DNA of 64,000 nt from Dolomedes plantarius (lineage: Eukaryota; Arthropoda; Arachnida; Araneae; Dolomedidae). Under the pieces are notes generated by a model. That model did no database searches. It saw nothing but the letters and a program-made list of their open reading frames with translations, and had not been told where the DNA came from. Shown here piece by piece: positions 11,835-23,615 of this stretch. The stretch spans positions 107,645,707-107,709,706 of the forward strand of contig OU015496.1 of NCBI GenBank assembly GCA_907164885.2, read 5' to 3'. The position numbers and the translations under genes are program-made. How positions within the stretch are numbered: position 1 is the stretch's first letter; each line of letters starts with the position of its first letter.

Positions 11835-12985
11835 CTTAAGGATGTTTGAATGAAGAGTTTTGAAAGAGGTTAGAGCCAAAAAATATGAAAATCAGTGTTT
11901 GGTATGACCACAGTGAGCCCAAAAACAAAAGGGAGTGGGGGGTCAATAATCCCACCTTCTCCTTTATATCTAGATTCACTTCTTCAGACTTAAGATAGCA
12001 CATCAGTTCTCATGGTAGATCTGAAATGTGCATGTTCAGCTATGAAGCATGATTTTTCTAAATTTTCCGAATCCCAGATTAGCAAAAGCATATTCTTGAA
12101 TTTTTTTTTTTTTTTCCTATGAAAGTTTAAATCAAGAGCGCGTAGTTTTTAAAAGTTTTATTCTTCAAGAAATTAATGTTTCACGGGAAATTAAATTATT
12201 AATATCTGTAACAAAAAACCTTATAGTAAAATAATTTTAAAAATAGTATATAGTAAATATTTTCTTAAAAACACACGCATTGCTTCTTAAGATCTATTTT
12301 TGAATATAGAAGAAGAAATAAAAAAATACGCATTTTCTAATCTTATTAGAAAAATCTGGGTAAAAAAGTCTCCATAGCATAACCATAGGTATTGAAACAC
12401 CGTTAGGTCGAATTGATTCACCGGCTTAAGTTGTCCCGTGTTATGTTCTATTGTTTAACACGTCCTGACGACTGTTTCGAGGGCTAAATTGAGAACTATG
12501 CAACGTTTTAACTCAGAAAATTTCAAAAATAGATTAAGATAGACTTGTATTGAAATGGATAAAAAAATTATAGTCATCTAATACTTCACAAGGCCTGACT
12601 TTTTAAAAATTACAAGATAAAAAGAACTTTTTCCATGTTTTAAAATTTTCTGTTGAATCATATAAACTTGAAAATTCTATGTATTAATAAATACCTTTTA
12701 AAAAATTGGAAGTTAACTGGCGTTTAACTTTTCGTTCCCGTCCCGGTCGATAGATGGCTGCACCAGTCTACAAAACAAAATTAACTGAAAATGAAATCAA
12801 TTCTGCTTAAAGATGGCTAAAAGTATTAAAATAATGCATTGTCATCATGTTTTGAGCTATTCTAAAAGTTTCAAATGTCTAGCTAGTCGGGAAGTTAGTT
12901 AAAAGTCGATTGCAAGATTTGTACTGGACAAACACACAACACACACACAAACAAGAAAGCAAGTTAATAAAAACATGGTAAAAAT
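11835..12985. repeat. Long dispersed repeat, family G, copy 1
   Basis: From TTAAGGATGTTT to about 12985 this matches 15206-16170 nearly base for base (shared words: GAGGTTAGAGCCAAAAAATA, CAGTGTTTGGTATGACCACA, TTTCGTTCCCGTCCCGGTCG). Its last 380 bp also match 45371-45800 (CTAGCTAGTCGGGAAGTTAG). No coding frame is visible, so a non-autonomous element or the non-coding end of a larger one. Confidence 0.85.
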
Positions 12986-13747
12986 AGCGGTAGTTTTAAA
13001 TTCTGTGAAATATTAGCATAATAAATAAATACTACTACAGTATTTTGTGTTTCTCAAAGTTGTAAAGTACTTTAGTTTTAAATCGCAAAGGAATAAACTT
13101 TATTAGCAGTTAGCAATAGAGAATCCACAGTGGAATATTCTTAAGCTCGATCGTTGAATGTTTTAAGTTTCGAATCCCCTGCCCTAGAAATATATTCCCC
13201 GGGGCATACACGGCGGAACTTCTTGAAATAATAAAATCTTTCATACATCACGAAAAGGAATGTCCCGCACCTATCGAAAACGATTCCAGGCCCATTCCCT
13301 TTAGTTCTGTTGCTGAGTAAACCCAGGTATATAAATAACATTAGCTAATAAATTATCTGAGAGGCGAAAATGTTCGATAGATACGCATTCTTGTCGTAGT
13401 TCATTTCCGGTTTGGCGGCTGGGCAGGAACGCTTTGTCATATTTCTTGTAGATAACGTTCGTAGAACATAAATGTGTTAAGTCAGGGGAAATGTCCGTAT
13501 TTTATGTGTTAGGAGCGGTGCGAGTTTTTCTCCTAATGGCGTGATACGTTTTCGCCATTTAAAACGCTCTCGGATTCGCAGTTCTTGAAGGCCAATGGTT
13601 CTCAAGCATTTTTGAAAAATTTTACGCCTCAGCCGTAACTGTGAGTCTAATGTGCATTTTATAAAACAGTTTTACATATCATAGGAGAATAAAAAATTAA
13701 AATTGGTTGTTTGGTAAATTTTAGACACAGTTTTCATCGCATTAAAA
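12986..13747. other. AT-rich DNA, nothing recognised
   Basis: The open frame on the minus strand at 13341-13141 (66 codons) resembles no family I know. No repeats called. Confidence 0.5.
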
Positions 13748-14790
13748 TGAAATGGATCAATATTATAAATAGTTTACATGCGACGTAAGTATTCAAAGAG
13801 TCTAACTTATATTTCCTGAAACCTTCTGAATTGTTATCCAATCTGCAGTCTTATGAATAATTTACATGCGGCGAAAGTAATCAAAGAGTCTTGTTTATAT
13901 TTGCGTGCTATTTTCTGTGCTTCAGAATTGTTGTTCAATAATATAACTCAATGTGTTAGTCGTAACTAAACATCAAAAGTATGTTTCTCAAAAGAGTTTT
14001 TTTTATTCATATAGCAGGTTACAAGAGTTGAAGTTTTTGAGGAGGTTTTCATTGCATTAAAATGAAATGGATCAGTCTTATGAATAGTTTGCCAGTTGAT
14101 GGCCGAATGGCTAGGACGCTAGCATTCGGTTCAGATCCTGTGGGTTCGAGTCCAACTGTTGGAATGGATGTTTATAGCCGTTCGGAATCGGCTTTAAACT
14201 GTAGGTCCCGGTCTAATTATCCCTCGTGTAGCAAGAAGTTGATCGTAGCGCTCCAAATCAAACCAAATCAAACCTTATGAATAGTTTGCATGCGGTGAAA
14301 ATCTTCAAAGAGTCTTGTCTATATTTGCCTGCTATCTTCTGTGCTCCAGAATTGTTATTCAATGATAAAACTTTACGTATTAGTCGGAACTAAGAACCAT
14401 ACGAGCTTTTTTAATAAGAGTCTTTTTTTCATATCGCAGATTAAAAGAGTTGAAACTTTAGAGGCAGTTTTGATTGTAATAATAAGAAATGGACCAGTCT
14501 TATAAATAGTTTACATGCGACGAAAGTATTCAAAGAGTCTTGCTTATATTTGTCTGCTATCTTCTGTGGTTCAGAATTGTAATTCAATAATATAACTTTA
14601 CGTATTAGTAGGAACTAAGAACCATATGTGCTTTTTTAATAAGAGTTTTTTTTCATATCGCAGGTTAAAAGAGTTGGAATTTTAGAGGCAAATTTTAATG
14701 CATTAAAAACATGGATTTGTGATAGAAACAGTTGACACATGATGACAGTATTCAAAGAATCTTACAAATATTCCCTTAACTCTCTGCTTC
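13748..14790 (+). repeat. Tandem repeat of ~215-250 bp, about four units
   Basis: Units share ATTAAAATGAAATGGATCA, TTTACATGCG(A/G)CG(A)AAGTA, TCAAAGAGTCTTG and TTTTTTTCATATCGCAGGTT. Starts of units lie near 13748, 13850 (partial), 14060, 14490 and 14700. Unit 3 is interrupted by a SINE at 14093-14273. Units have diverged by several per cent; the last is the weakest. Confidence 0.75.
14093..14273 (+). repeat. tRNA-derived SINE, family B, with perfect 16-bp target duplication
   Basis: Body of 181 bp with box A (TGGCCGAATGGCT) near its start and box B GGTTCGAGTCC at 14143-14153, then GCCGTTCGGAATCGGCTTTA, GTCTAATTATCCCTCGTG and a CCAAATCAAA tail. CTTATGAATAGTTTGC stands at 14077-14092 and again at 14274-14289, a clean target duplication in the tandem array. 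Family members: 36190-36961 and 55635-55807. Confidence 0.9.
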
Positions 14791-15205
14791 AGAAAGATTA
14801 TACTTCTTTCAAAGAATGACAATAACGATCTCTTCTGCCAGAAATCTTCTCTTTTTAAAGAATTCAATCATAGTACAAAAGAACTCAAAACAAATGCTTC
14901 AAATTAAAATTTTATGGCCTGTTTCTAGAGTCGAGACCAATAAATTGACGCATCAGAATATCAATCCATATGACCTCAATCCTCATTACGTTACGGGTGA
15001 ATTTTTCTTTTCCAATTTTTCTAAACCAATCGGCAGTGAAAACCGCAAAGTGAAAGATGTGGCGTATACACACAACTGTTCTCATATTTATTTAACTATG
15101 CAGAAAAAGCAGTTGTGACTTTTATATTCCGTAGTTCAAAGTTATATGTATAAAAGATATCTAATACGTAAGTCGGCATAAAGTTTTAATATGACCATTA
15201 ATCCT
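14791..15205. other. AT-rich DNA, nothing recognised
   Basis: One open frame of 100 codons (14816-15118) has no recognisable motif and reads like chance. Confidence 0.5.
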
Positions 15206-16170
15206 CTTAAGGATGTTTAAATGAAGAGTTTTGGAAGAGGTTAGAGCCAAAAAATATGAAAATCAGTGTTTGGTATGACCACAGTGAGCCAAAAACAGAA
15301 GGGGGGTCCATAATCCCACCTTCTCTTTTATATCTAGATTCACTTCTTCAGACTTAAGATAGCACATCAGTTCTCATGGTAGATCTGAAATGCGCATGTT
15401 CAGCTATGAAGCATAACTGTTCTGTATTTTCCTAATCCCAGATTAGCAATAGCATATTCTTGAATTTGTTTTTTTTATCTTATGAAAGTTTAAATAAAGA
15501 GCGCGTAGTTTTTAAAAGTTTTATTCTTCAAGAAATTAATGTTTCACGGGAGATTACATTATTAAACCAAAAATCTTATAGTAGAATAGTTTTAAAAATT
15601 ATATAGTAAATATTTTCTTAAAAACACACGCATTGCTTCTTAAGATCTATTTTTGAATATAGAAGAAGAAATAAAAAAATACTCATTTTCTAATCTTATT
15701 AGAAAAATCCGGGTTAAAAAGTCTCCATAGCATACCATAGGGATTAAAATACCGTGACGTCGAATTGATACACCGGCTTAATTTGAGCCCATGTTATGTT
15801 CTATTGTTAACACGTCCTGACAACTGTTTCAAGGGCTTAATTGAGGACTGTGCAAGGTTTTCACTCAGAAAATTTCAAAAAACAGATTAAAATTGACTTA
15901 TATTGAAATGGATAAAAACAAAAAATATAGCCATTGAATACTTCACAAGGCCTGACTTTTTAATAATTACAAGATAAAAAGAGCTGTTTATATACTATGC
16001 TTTTAAATTTTCTGTTGAATCATATAAACTTGACAATTATATGTATTAATAAATACTTTTTAAAATTTTTTTTGATGAATTATCCCATGAACTTGAAAGA
16101 AAATGAAGTTTATTGGAAGTTAACTTGAGTTTAACTTTTCGTTCCCGTCCCGGTCGATAGATGGCTGCAC
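15206..16170. repeat. Long dispersed repeat, family G, copy 2
   Basis: Direct-orientation copy of 11835-12985, about 3.4 kb away, ending at GATGGCTGCACC rather than continuing through the last 210 bp of copy 1. Similarity is high across nearly 950 bp with small indels. Confidence 0.85.
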
Positions 16171-17278
16171 CTGCTGTTCTATTTGTAATGCAATATTGGC
16201 GTCATATCGCTACAGGTTGGCGACCGTATCATGTTCATCATATTAACCAAAGTGGCAAGTCCGAATGGCGCCTCTTCATTGAGTGAAAGGACGAAAGATA
16301 CTACTTGAACCACGATTGTTATTACAAACACGTTGATGGTATTCAGAGTTCTTCTAAGATTTCTAGCACTCTGAAAACCGATTGCAGTTTAAAATATTGA
16401 TATTCTAAAGTGATTTATAACTTAAGAGATATAAACTGACAATGCCACACAAGTATTCGTGTTTTCGTCAAAGAAAAGTTGATTTCATTGAACCAACATA
16501 TTTTTACTTTCTACCTGCGACCTAGGCTTTGTAGAGAGGATTAAGTATTGTATAAATACAATCCTTCGCTGTTCTAGATGTAGAGATTGGTGAAAAATGT
16601 TTCTCGTGATGTTGCAAAATGTTACGGCGTCTAAATTTTCTCAACGTAGACTATATATTTTTTAAGGAACGATGCACTAGTTAGTACTCGACAATCGGAA
16701 CGATTTGAGTTTTCAACTGTAATTCCCATCATAATGACTTTTCTGTCGATTGACATGCTTAAAGGATCTTTCAGAGGATTCCTTGAGCACAAAAGTTCCT
16801 TATCCTGTCTTTTAAGACCCTGGCGACTAAGACATGGTTATGGAGCTGGTTCTGTTCAGAAATAAAAAAATATTATCTCTTTTTACTGTAGTTTGATTGT
16901 AGATTACAAATATTAACTTTAACAACTGTAGCTCAAAGGTGTAGAATTAGACCAATGTCATTCCTGAGGAAATAACCATTTTCAATATAAATTGCTACAG
17001 CGGCGACTTGCCGAAAAATTTCATTTTCCAGACTGCCCAACAAAAAACTGTGAACCCTGAAAGGAGGATATAATATTCTCGTTAGTTTCGGCCATTATCC
17101 CGGTAGTTCGAAAATGCGGCCTGCTGCTGGTTAAACAGCTCAAATGATTGTATGTACTCAGTTTCAGGGAGACTTTTCGAACTACAATAGTTGACCGCCA
17201 GTGAAAAAAAAACGTAAACAAACACAAGTTTATCGGAACCGGAACGACAGAATCATATGATTTTATATATTCTAAATG
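16171..17278. other. Unrecognised DNA
   Basis: About 1.1 kb; no supported gene, box or repeat. Confidence 0.5.
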
Positions 17279-17431
17279 CGACCCATATGGTATAGTGGTT
17301 AGCGCCGTGAGCTTCTACGCTGTGGGCTTGGGTTCAAATCCCAAATAAGGCTTGGTCTTTATCGTGCTGTCCTCTCATAGGGAGCAATGCTGGCTCACCT
17401 AAATCGTGCTCCCGTAATAAAGTAGCTAGCA
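17279..17431 (+). repeat. tRNA-derived SINE, family A, plus orientation
   Basis: tRNA-like head: TATGGTATAGTGGTTAGCGC as box A and GGGTTCAAATCCC as box B, then AAGGCTTGGTCTTTATCGT, GGGAGCAATGCTGGCTC and AATAAAGTAGCTAGC. The reversed sister copy is at 31397-31535. It abuts the 5' side of the dead Tc1 transposase. The head resembles a tRNA, but the shared body shows it is a SINE, not a tRNA gene. Confidence 0.8.
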
Positions 17432-18074
17432 AAACATCGCGGAGAATAACAAAAGCCGAAAGTCTCACAAGGGTCAGCAAGATTGGTCCAGAGTGATGTT
17501 CTCTGACGAATCCCGTTTAACTGTGACAAGTGATTCTGGCCACCAGTTAGTGTGGAGAGAGAGGGGAACACGTTATGCACCACATAATGTTTAGGAACGT
17601 CATCGGTATGGCCAAGGCATGATGGTGTGGGCAGGCATTATGCACAATGGCAAAATACCGCTTCACAACTTTGAGCGAGGTACCGCTACATAGCAGTGGT
17701 ATTGCAGAGAGATTATTCTGGACCATGTTCATCTTTTTAGGGGTGCGGTATGTCCAGATTTTCTGATTATGGACCACAATGCGCACCCACACAGGGCTGC
17801 TGAAGAATCGGACACACTAGAAAGTGAAAATATTCAACTTATGATATGGCTTGCTTACTCTCCTGACCTAAATTCTATAGAGCCTGCGTTGGATGGTCTT
17901 GGCAGACGTGTTTCTCAAAGAACTCGCTCTCCTCGAACCATGCAAGAACTGAAAATCGCCTTGAGAGAGGAGTGGGACAATTTCCCCCAAGGACTCCTGA
18001 ATACTTTAGTAGACAGCATGAAAAACAGATGGAAAATGTTCACTGGTATCCGAGGAGGTCACACACCTTACTAA
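17432..18074 (+). pseudogene. Tc1-like transposase, N-terminus lost, two stops
   Basis: One frame runs from about 17445 to a stop after GGHTPY (18074) with two internal stops (after RYAPHNV and after FERGTAT). Motifs in order: VMFSDESR (first catalytic Asp), QGMMVWAGI, LDHVHLF, MDHNAHPHRAAEE (second catalytic position), AYSPDLNSIEPALD (third, Glu) and a C-terminal LREEWDNFPQ segment. Spacing fits the DD34E Tc1 group. In Tc1 transposases the Asp directly before Asn is catalytic, and here it reads His, so the enzyme would be dead even without the stops. The paired helix-turn-helix N-terminus is missing; a family-A SINE lies immediately upstream. Confidence 0.85.
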
Positions 18075-18320
18075 AGTACTCATAACTGTTTCATTCTGGC
18101 AGGAGGACCTATTTTTCGTGGCTGTTTGGAAATGTTCCAAACAGCATATTTTTTGCTTTTCGTTTTCTTCTTTTTTCATGTAGCGAAATCTGTACCATTT
18201 TGCATAATAAATAATGCACAGTATCTCTACTAAATATATACTCAGTTTCATTTCTTCAATCAATGTCTATTATGAAATATTCCGAAAAATGTGACTGTTC
18301 CTTAGCTATTGTAGAGCAGT

Positions 18321-18455
<135 letters not shown>

Positions 18456-19848
18456 CTGAAAAATGTTTCGATGGTGAAAATTCTTAAAATATTTCTATTT
18501 ATTATGTTAAAGATTTGTCAACTCTTGTAGATGGGTTTTTTGGACTACAGAGCAAAACCAGGAAGGGGAAAGCTTTAAAAATTTAGCATTTTCAAATAAT
18601 AGAAATAATTTGTCCCTCTATCAAAATTTGAGTGGTGCAAAATTTTTACATTCGTGTAAAATTGCGATATCTTTATATTTCGTTCGGTTTCAATAAGACA
18701 TTTTGCTGCAGTCGAGGGTTTATATTTTTATGCTATACAGAACACTGTTTTCTATGAAAGAAAGTTAATTGAGTGTCGTTGAACAAACAAGATATTTTTC
18801 TGGTTCTGTAAGGGAGTGAATTTTACATTCCTGAAGTTTGAAATTTCATTATTTTAGATATGTCTACTAAAAGACTAATTCTTCTTAGAAGAGAGGGGTT
18901 TTATTAAAAGTGGAAGCAGAAATGCGCTTATGTTGGGAGAAACCCGAAAAACCTTTTTATCCTGTCAAATGTTTGAAACTTCACTTTGCAAGGATTACAG
19001 AGAGATTTATATAACCTTTAGGATTTAAATTTTTTTTTATTTTCTATAATCAAATTCCTTTGAAGATAGTAAATAATTTCACTGTGGTACAAACAAGACT
19101 TCATCTGTCGTTTTGGGAAGCGTTATTGGTTTGATCAGAGTTTCAAACCAGGTAGCTCTTCGTTTGTACATTTTTGTGTACCATTCTTAGTAAGTGGTTA
19201 CAATTTACGGATTATCTAAAGAAAAAAGACCACGTTTTGACGGCTCATGAGTTGACCTCGCAGATTTTTAGTTCTCCTGATAAGTTGTACGGAAATTTTA
19301 TCAAGGTATTTTTGTAATTATATATATATATGTCAGAGATTCTTTAGGGAATAGAATTTAAAGGGTTAAAAAAGGGAATTATTTTATAGAAAATCGGAAT
19401 TAAAACGTAAAACGCCTGATTATTCACATTTCATGGGGTAACGCGAGACGAACAAGAGTTTCGGTACAAGAGGTAACGTTGCGAGGGGCTATTAATAGAA
19501 CTGAGCAGCCTTGAGTAAATTGGCGTTAAGGATTGTTCTGGGAGTTTCAAAGTGCAGGTCTAAGCAGTATTTTGGCGCGTTATGCAGTGAGCGGGAAAAG
19601 AATAAGCTAGACCGGGGATTTCAATCGATGATGACGGACACACGGTGAAGGGCTCCGCGTTTTTTGAGATGGCAAGCGCCAGGCTCTATCTAGGTTAAGC
19701 TGGAGAAGTGGTTTCGCGAAGTTTGATCGAATAAAGGAAATTAAGTGATTGGCAATGTATTGATTTAGCTGTGCATTTAGTTACGGTCACGCTGCATTTT
19801 ACTTTCAGAACTATATGTGACTGCAACTTATTCAATAATAACAGGCGA

Positions 19849-19851
<3 letters not shown>
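18456..19851. other. Unrecognised DNA
   Basis: About 1.4 kb without a supported feature; 19370-19760 is somewhat richer in GC than its surroundings. Confidence 0.5.

Positions 19852-19914
<63 letters not shown>
19852..19914. repeat. (TA)n microsatellite
   Basis: About 62 bp of pure TA dinucleotides. Confidence 0.95.
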
Positions 19915-19918
<4 letters not shown>

Positions 19919-20258
19919 TCCAATGGACAGATTAAAAAGACAACTACCGCCAAAAAAAAGTACAACACAACAAACACAAAAAACGAAAAAAGTTGTTAAC
20001 ATTTGATCCTTTGTTGCAAACCTTTGTTAACATTTGATCTTGCGAGGACGTTATAAAGACAATTTAACAGCTCCACATTTCCATAGATGTCATTTTAATT
20101 AGTTACGTTTTTTTATAATCCATGTGCAAAATTCCACGTTAATATAGCAAAGTGTACGTTAATAAGACAAAAAAAGAGGCGTTAAATACGGCTGACTACT
20201 TTATTGGATATTTTAAAACCATAATTTTTTTTTAAAAATATTTTGTACATATGTCTAA
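19915..20258. other. AT-rich DNA, nothing recognised
   Basis: The sequence TTTGTTAACATTTGATC is nearly repeated at 19990 and 20023; nothing else. Confidence 0.45.
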
Positions 20259-22017
20259 TCTCTCTCTCTATATATATGGATGTATGTGAGTGTGTATGTT
20301 CCAGCATCACTCTGGAACGCCTGGAGCAATTTCAACCAAACTTGTTACACATACCACTTACAATCTGGAAAGAGACGCTGACGGGTAAGACACCCCTAGC
20401 ACCCATATGGGGGGGCAGGGGGTAGGGGGCACATGTAAAAATAATCGAAAACGATTGATATTAGTATCGAATCCATAGTTTTCGGGGTCGCTGAAATTAA
20501 TTGTGACACTCCCGATGCCGTCTATGTGCAAGTTCAGCCCCCATCAGCACTGGAGGGGGGGGGGGAAGTGGAAGAAAGGATGGACATACATAAAGTATCC
20601 AAAATACCGAGAGTAGTGTCGAAAGCATAGTTTTTGGGGTCACTGAGACGAATAGTGACATTTCTGATGTCGTTTTAGTGCAAGTTCAACTCCTCCCATT
20701 CGCATAAGGGGGGAGGGGGGAGGGAAGAATGGGTGAATATAAAATGTGCATAATACCGAGAGTAGATTTAAAACCATAGTTTTCGGGATCACTGAGACGA
20801 ATAGTGACATTTCTGATGCTGTTTAAGTGCAAGTTCAGCCCCCATCAGTATTGGTGGGGGAGGGAAAGAGGAAGAAAGTGTGAATATAAAATGTCCAAAA
20901 TTAGAGAATAGTGCAAAAACCATAGTTTTCGGCGTCGCTGAGACGAATAATGACATTACTGATGCCGTTTAAGTGAAAGTTTAACACCCCCCATTAGTTA
21001 GGCGGGTAGGGGAGGGAAGAAGAGGTGAATATAAATATCTAAAATGACAGAGAAGAGTGTCGAATCCATAGAATTTAGGTTCACTGCGACGAATAGGGAC
21101 ACTCCCGATGACGTTTAAATGCAAGTTCAGCCTCCTACCACCATTAGGCGGGAGGGGGGAAGAAGGGATAAAAATAAAACGTCCAAAATGACCGAGAGTA
21201 ATGTCGAATCAATAGTTTTCGAGAGCACAGAAATAAATAGTGATACTCCCGATGCTGCTTAAGTGCAAATTAATCCCCAATCAACATGGGGGAGAAGGGG
21301 AAGAAGCGGGATTATGAAATGTCCATAATGACTGAGAGTAGTGCCGAATCCATAATTTTCGATGTCGCTGAGATGAATAGGGACACTACCGATGCCATTT
21401 ACATGAGAATGCAGCCCCCCCATCAGCATTGTTGGGTGAGGCGGGGGTAAAATAGTGTGAATATAAAATGTTCAAAATGATCGTAAATAGCGTCGAATCC
21501 ATAGTTTTCGGGTTCGTTGCGACGAATAAGGATACTCCCGATACCGTTTAAATGCAAGTTCCGCCTCCCAACACCATTAGGGGGGAGGAGTAGGGGTAAA
21601 AATAAAATGTCCAAAATTACCGAGAGTAGTGTCGAATCCATAGTTTTTGCGTCGCTGAGATAAATAGGGCCCTTCCGATGCCGCTTAAGTGCAAGTACAG
21701 TCTCCCATCAATATTGGTGGAGGAGAGCGGGGGAGAAGGGGTAAAAAAAGTCCAAACTTACCGAGATTAGTGTCGAATCCATCGTTTTCGGAGTCACTGA
21801 GAGGAATATAGGAAACTAAAAATGTTGTTTATATTCAAGTTTTAAGTTAAATTAATAATAGAGGGAATTTGTAATTTTACTTTATCATTTGTTTACTGTA
21901 CTTACTTTTAAATACCTGTAAATTAAATTTCTTTGATCTTACATCATCCTTTCCTTTTCCTGTGTAATAAAAAATTGCGATAAGCAAATACCCGGACAAC
22001 GCCGGGGAAATAACTAG
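20259..22017 (+). mobile_element. Helitron-like element, 1.76 kb, non-autonomous
   Basis: 5' end A/TCTCTCTCTATATATATGG. 3' end has a hairpin CCCGG-ACAACG-CCGGG (21991-22006) followed by GGAAATAACTAG, i.e. the hairpin about ten bases before a terminal CTAG, which is the Helitron signature. The leader contains CCAGCATCACTCTGGAACGC and TTCAACCAAACTTGTTACAC. No Rep/helicase frame; the centre is the ~145-bp tandem array. Confidence 0.75.
20465..21830 (+). repeat. ~145-bp tandem repeat, about ten units, inside the Helitron-like element
   Basis: Units begin near 20467, 20620, 20770, 20913, 21060, 21204, 21344, 21493, 21632 and 21772. Each carries TCGAATCCATAGTTTTCGG, TCGCTGAGACGAATAG, ACTCCCGATGCCGTTTAAG, GTGCAAGTTCAGCCCCC, a G-rich GGGGGAGGGGAAGAA block and AATATAAAATGTCCAAAATG. 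The last unit decays. Unit lengths vary from about 139 to 153 bp, mostly in the G-rich block. Confidence 0.9.
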
Positions 22018-22025
22018 CATTCATA

Positions 22026-22680
22026 TGTAATACTAGCTATTTCCCCGTTTAATGTTTCAATAATACAATATTTATTTTTTAAACTGGCATTTTTGTGAAT
22101 TCTTGGTCCCAATTAGACAAAATTTATATTGTTTTGAATTTTGTAAATATTGCATTTTGTTTCGTTAAAATGGCTTCTATGGAAGAGCTCCTATAGACTC
22201 TTGTAGACTGCTATGTAATTAACATGGGAGTCTATGGGAATCTCACCAAATTTCTGAGTTATCGACAAATTGGCCATGGATTTTGTGACTTATTTTAGTC
22301 TCTAGATTTGGCGATATTTCTCCAACTTGCCGACTAAACCTTTCTGGAAGCTTCTAGAAATATCTAGCTGTTACTGACCTACAGAGGGCGCTTTGGAAAT
22401 CTATAAATGTACCTGATACCAGCATTGGAACTCAGTTCAATTGCCTAGTAAGAACTGAATGTGTTGTAACTGAGTTAGTTGGCGTGTATTGTATTGAAAA
22501 TTCTGGTATCCTGACTTGTGTTTTTAGAATATTTTGCTGTATAGAAGACAATTGTTACGTCTTTTATGTTTGAATTTGTGTATACGCCTGAAGGATTCCC
22601 AAAATAATAAATTCATTTTGTGTGAACTTTCTGAAGAGATTCTTATTCAATCCTAACGACCCAGGAAAACGGAACAATAT
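22026..22680 (+). mobile_element. Possible solo LTR
   Basis: A stretch with LTR order: TATAAA at 22402-22407, a presumptive start region about 30 bp on, AATAAA at 22606-22611, then a U5-like stretch ending ACGACCCAGGAAAACGGAACA. The direct target duplication and exact ends are not clear, and no internal retroelement sequence follows, so a solo LTR is a suggestion only. Confidence 0.4.
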
Positions 22681-23611
22681 GTATTTAAATGAAGATGTAC
22701 CCCGATTTTCGCGAACTTTCGTCGGTCGTAATTGGTCATAATCGCGTGCGTAACTTCGGGGAATTACTGTATATGTGTGTATTCGAGAGCGATATCGATA
22801 AAAAAAAAATCTGAAAACTGTACGATGTTGATATTCTTTTTGTAATAAGAATTAGTCAGATTTTGCCGATTGCTATCAAAGACCTACGACATTTTCGAAT
22901 TATGACTTAACCCACTCACCCTGTCATACCCATACATAAACTCGTATAATGGTAGACTGCCGAATCGTTATCCTCCCACTTTTCGATGATAACGGTCTTG
23001 TTTCCAATATAATAATTCAGTTCATTGATTCACGCAATTTCCTAACTTTTAGGGATGACAGGAAAGGAAAATCCATTTTGTGTCGTGCCTGTCACGTAAT
23101 CCATTTAAAGAAATGTTAAAGCTGGAGGAATTGCCTTTCTCTTTTTTTTAAAAACGAGTGGCGCCGAAAAGTGAATTGATGTTGCGAAAATAAGGTGATT
23201 TTTAGACCGTAAACATTTCCAAAGGAGGGTGTGTAGGACTTACTCGCGTTTGATAGTGCTATTGGATTTAAAACCGATTTCTCTTGATAGCATGGAACTT
23301 GTTAATTAAAGTTGGTATTATGAGGACTTTTTAAAATTTTTCTCTCATTTTCTTAGGGTTTTAGCCCATGAAATAAATTCTTCATATCAACCCAAATCCC
23401 AGGTGTATGGTATGCTCAAGGTCAGGTGGGTTAAGCTAAAGTTGAACAAAATTTAGCTTTGGAATAAAAATTAATGTATTAAAATAAACTTTAGTAGAAT
23501 TTTCAAGTTTCTATAATTTAGTATAGTTGTTTTACCCTCCAGCATTTTTATTCTAACAATGAAATATGCTAAAATCGTACTAAAATATTTAAACTAAGTT
23601 AATGCGTTTCC
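22681..23611. other. Unrecognised DNA
   Basis: No supported features. Confidence 0.5.
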
Positions 23612-23615
23612 TTAA

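Noticed and set aside
14093..14165. Leucine/serine-like tRNA gene
   Set aside because: Clear 16-bp target duplication and two further copies show it is a tRNA-derived SINE head.
17279..17352. tRNA gene candidate (box A and box B present)
   Set aside because: A second copy with the same non-tRNA body exists at 31397-31535, the acceptor stem does not pair well, and the unit behaves as a SINE.
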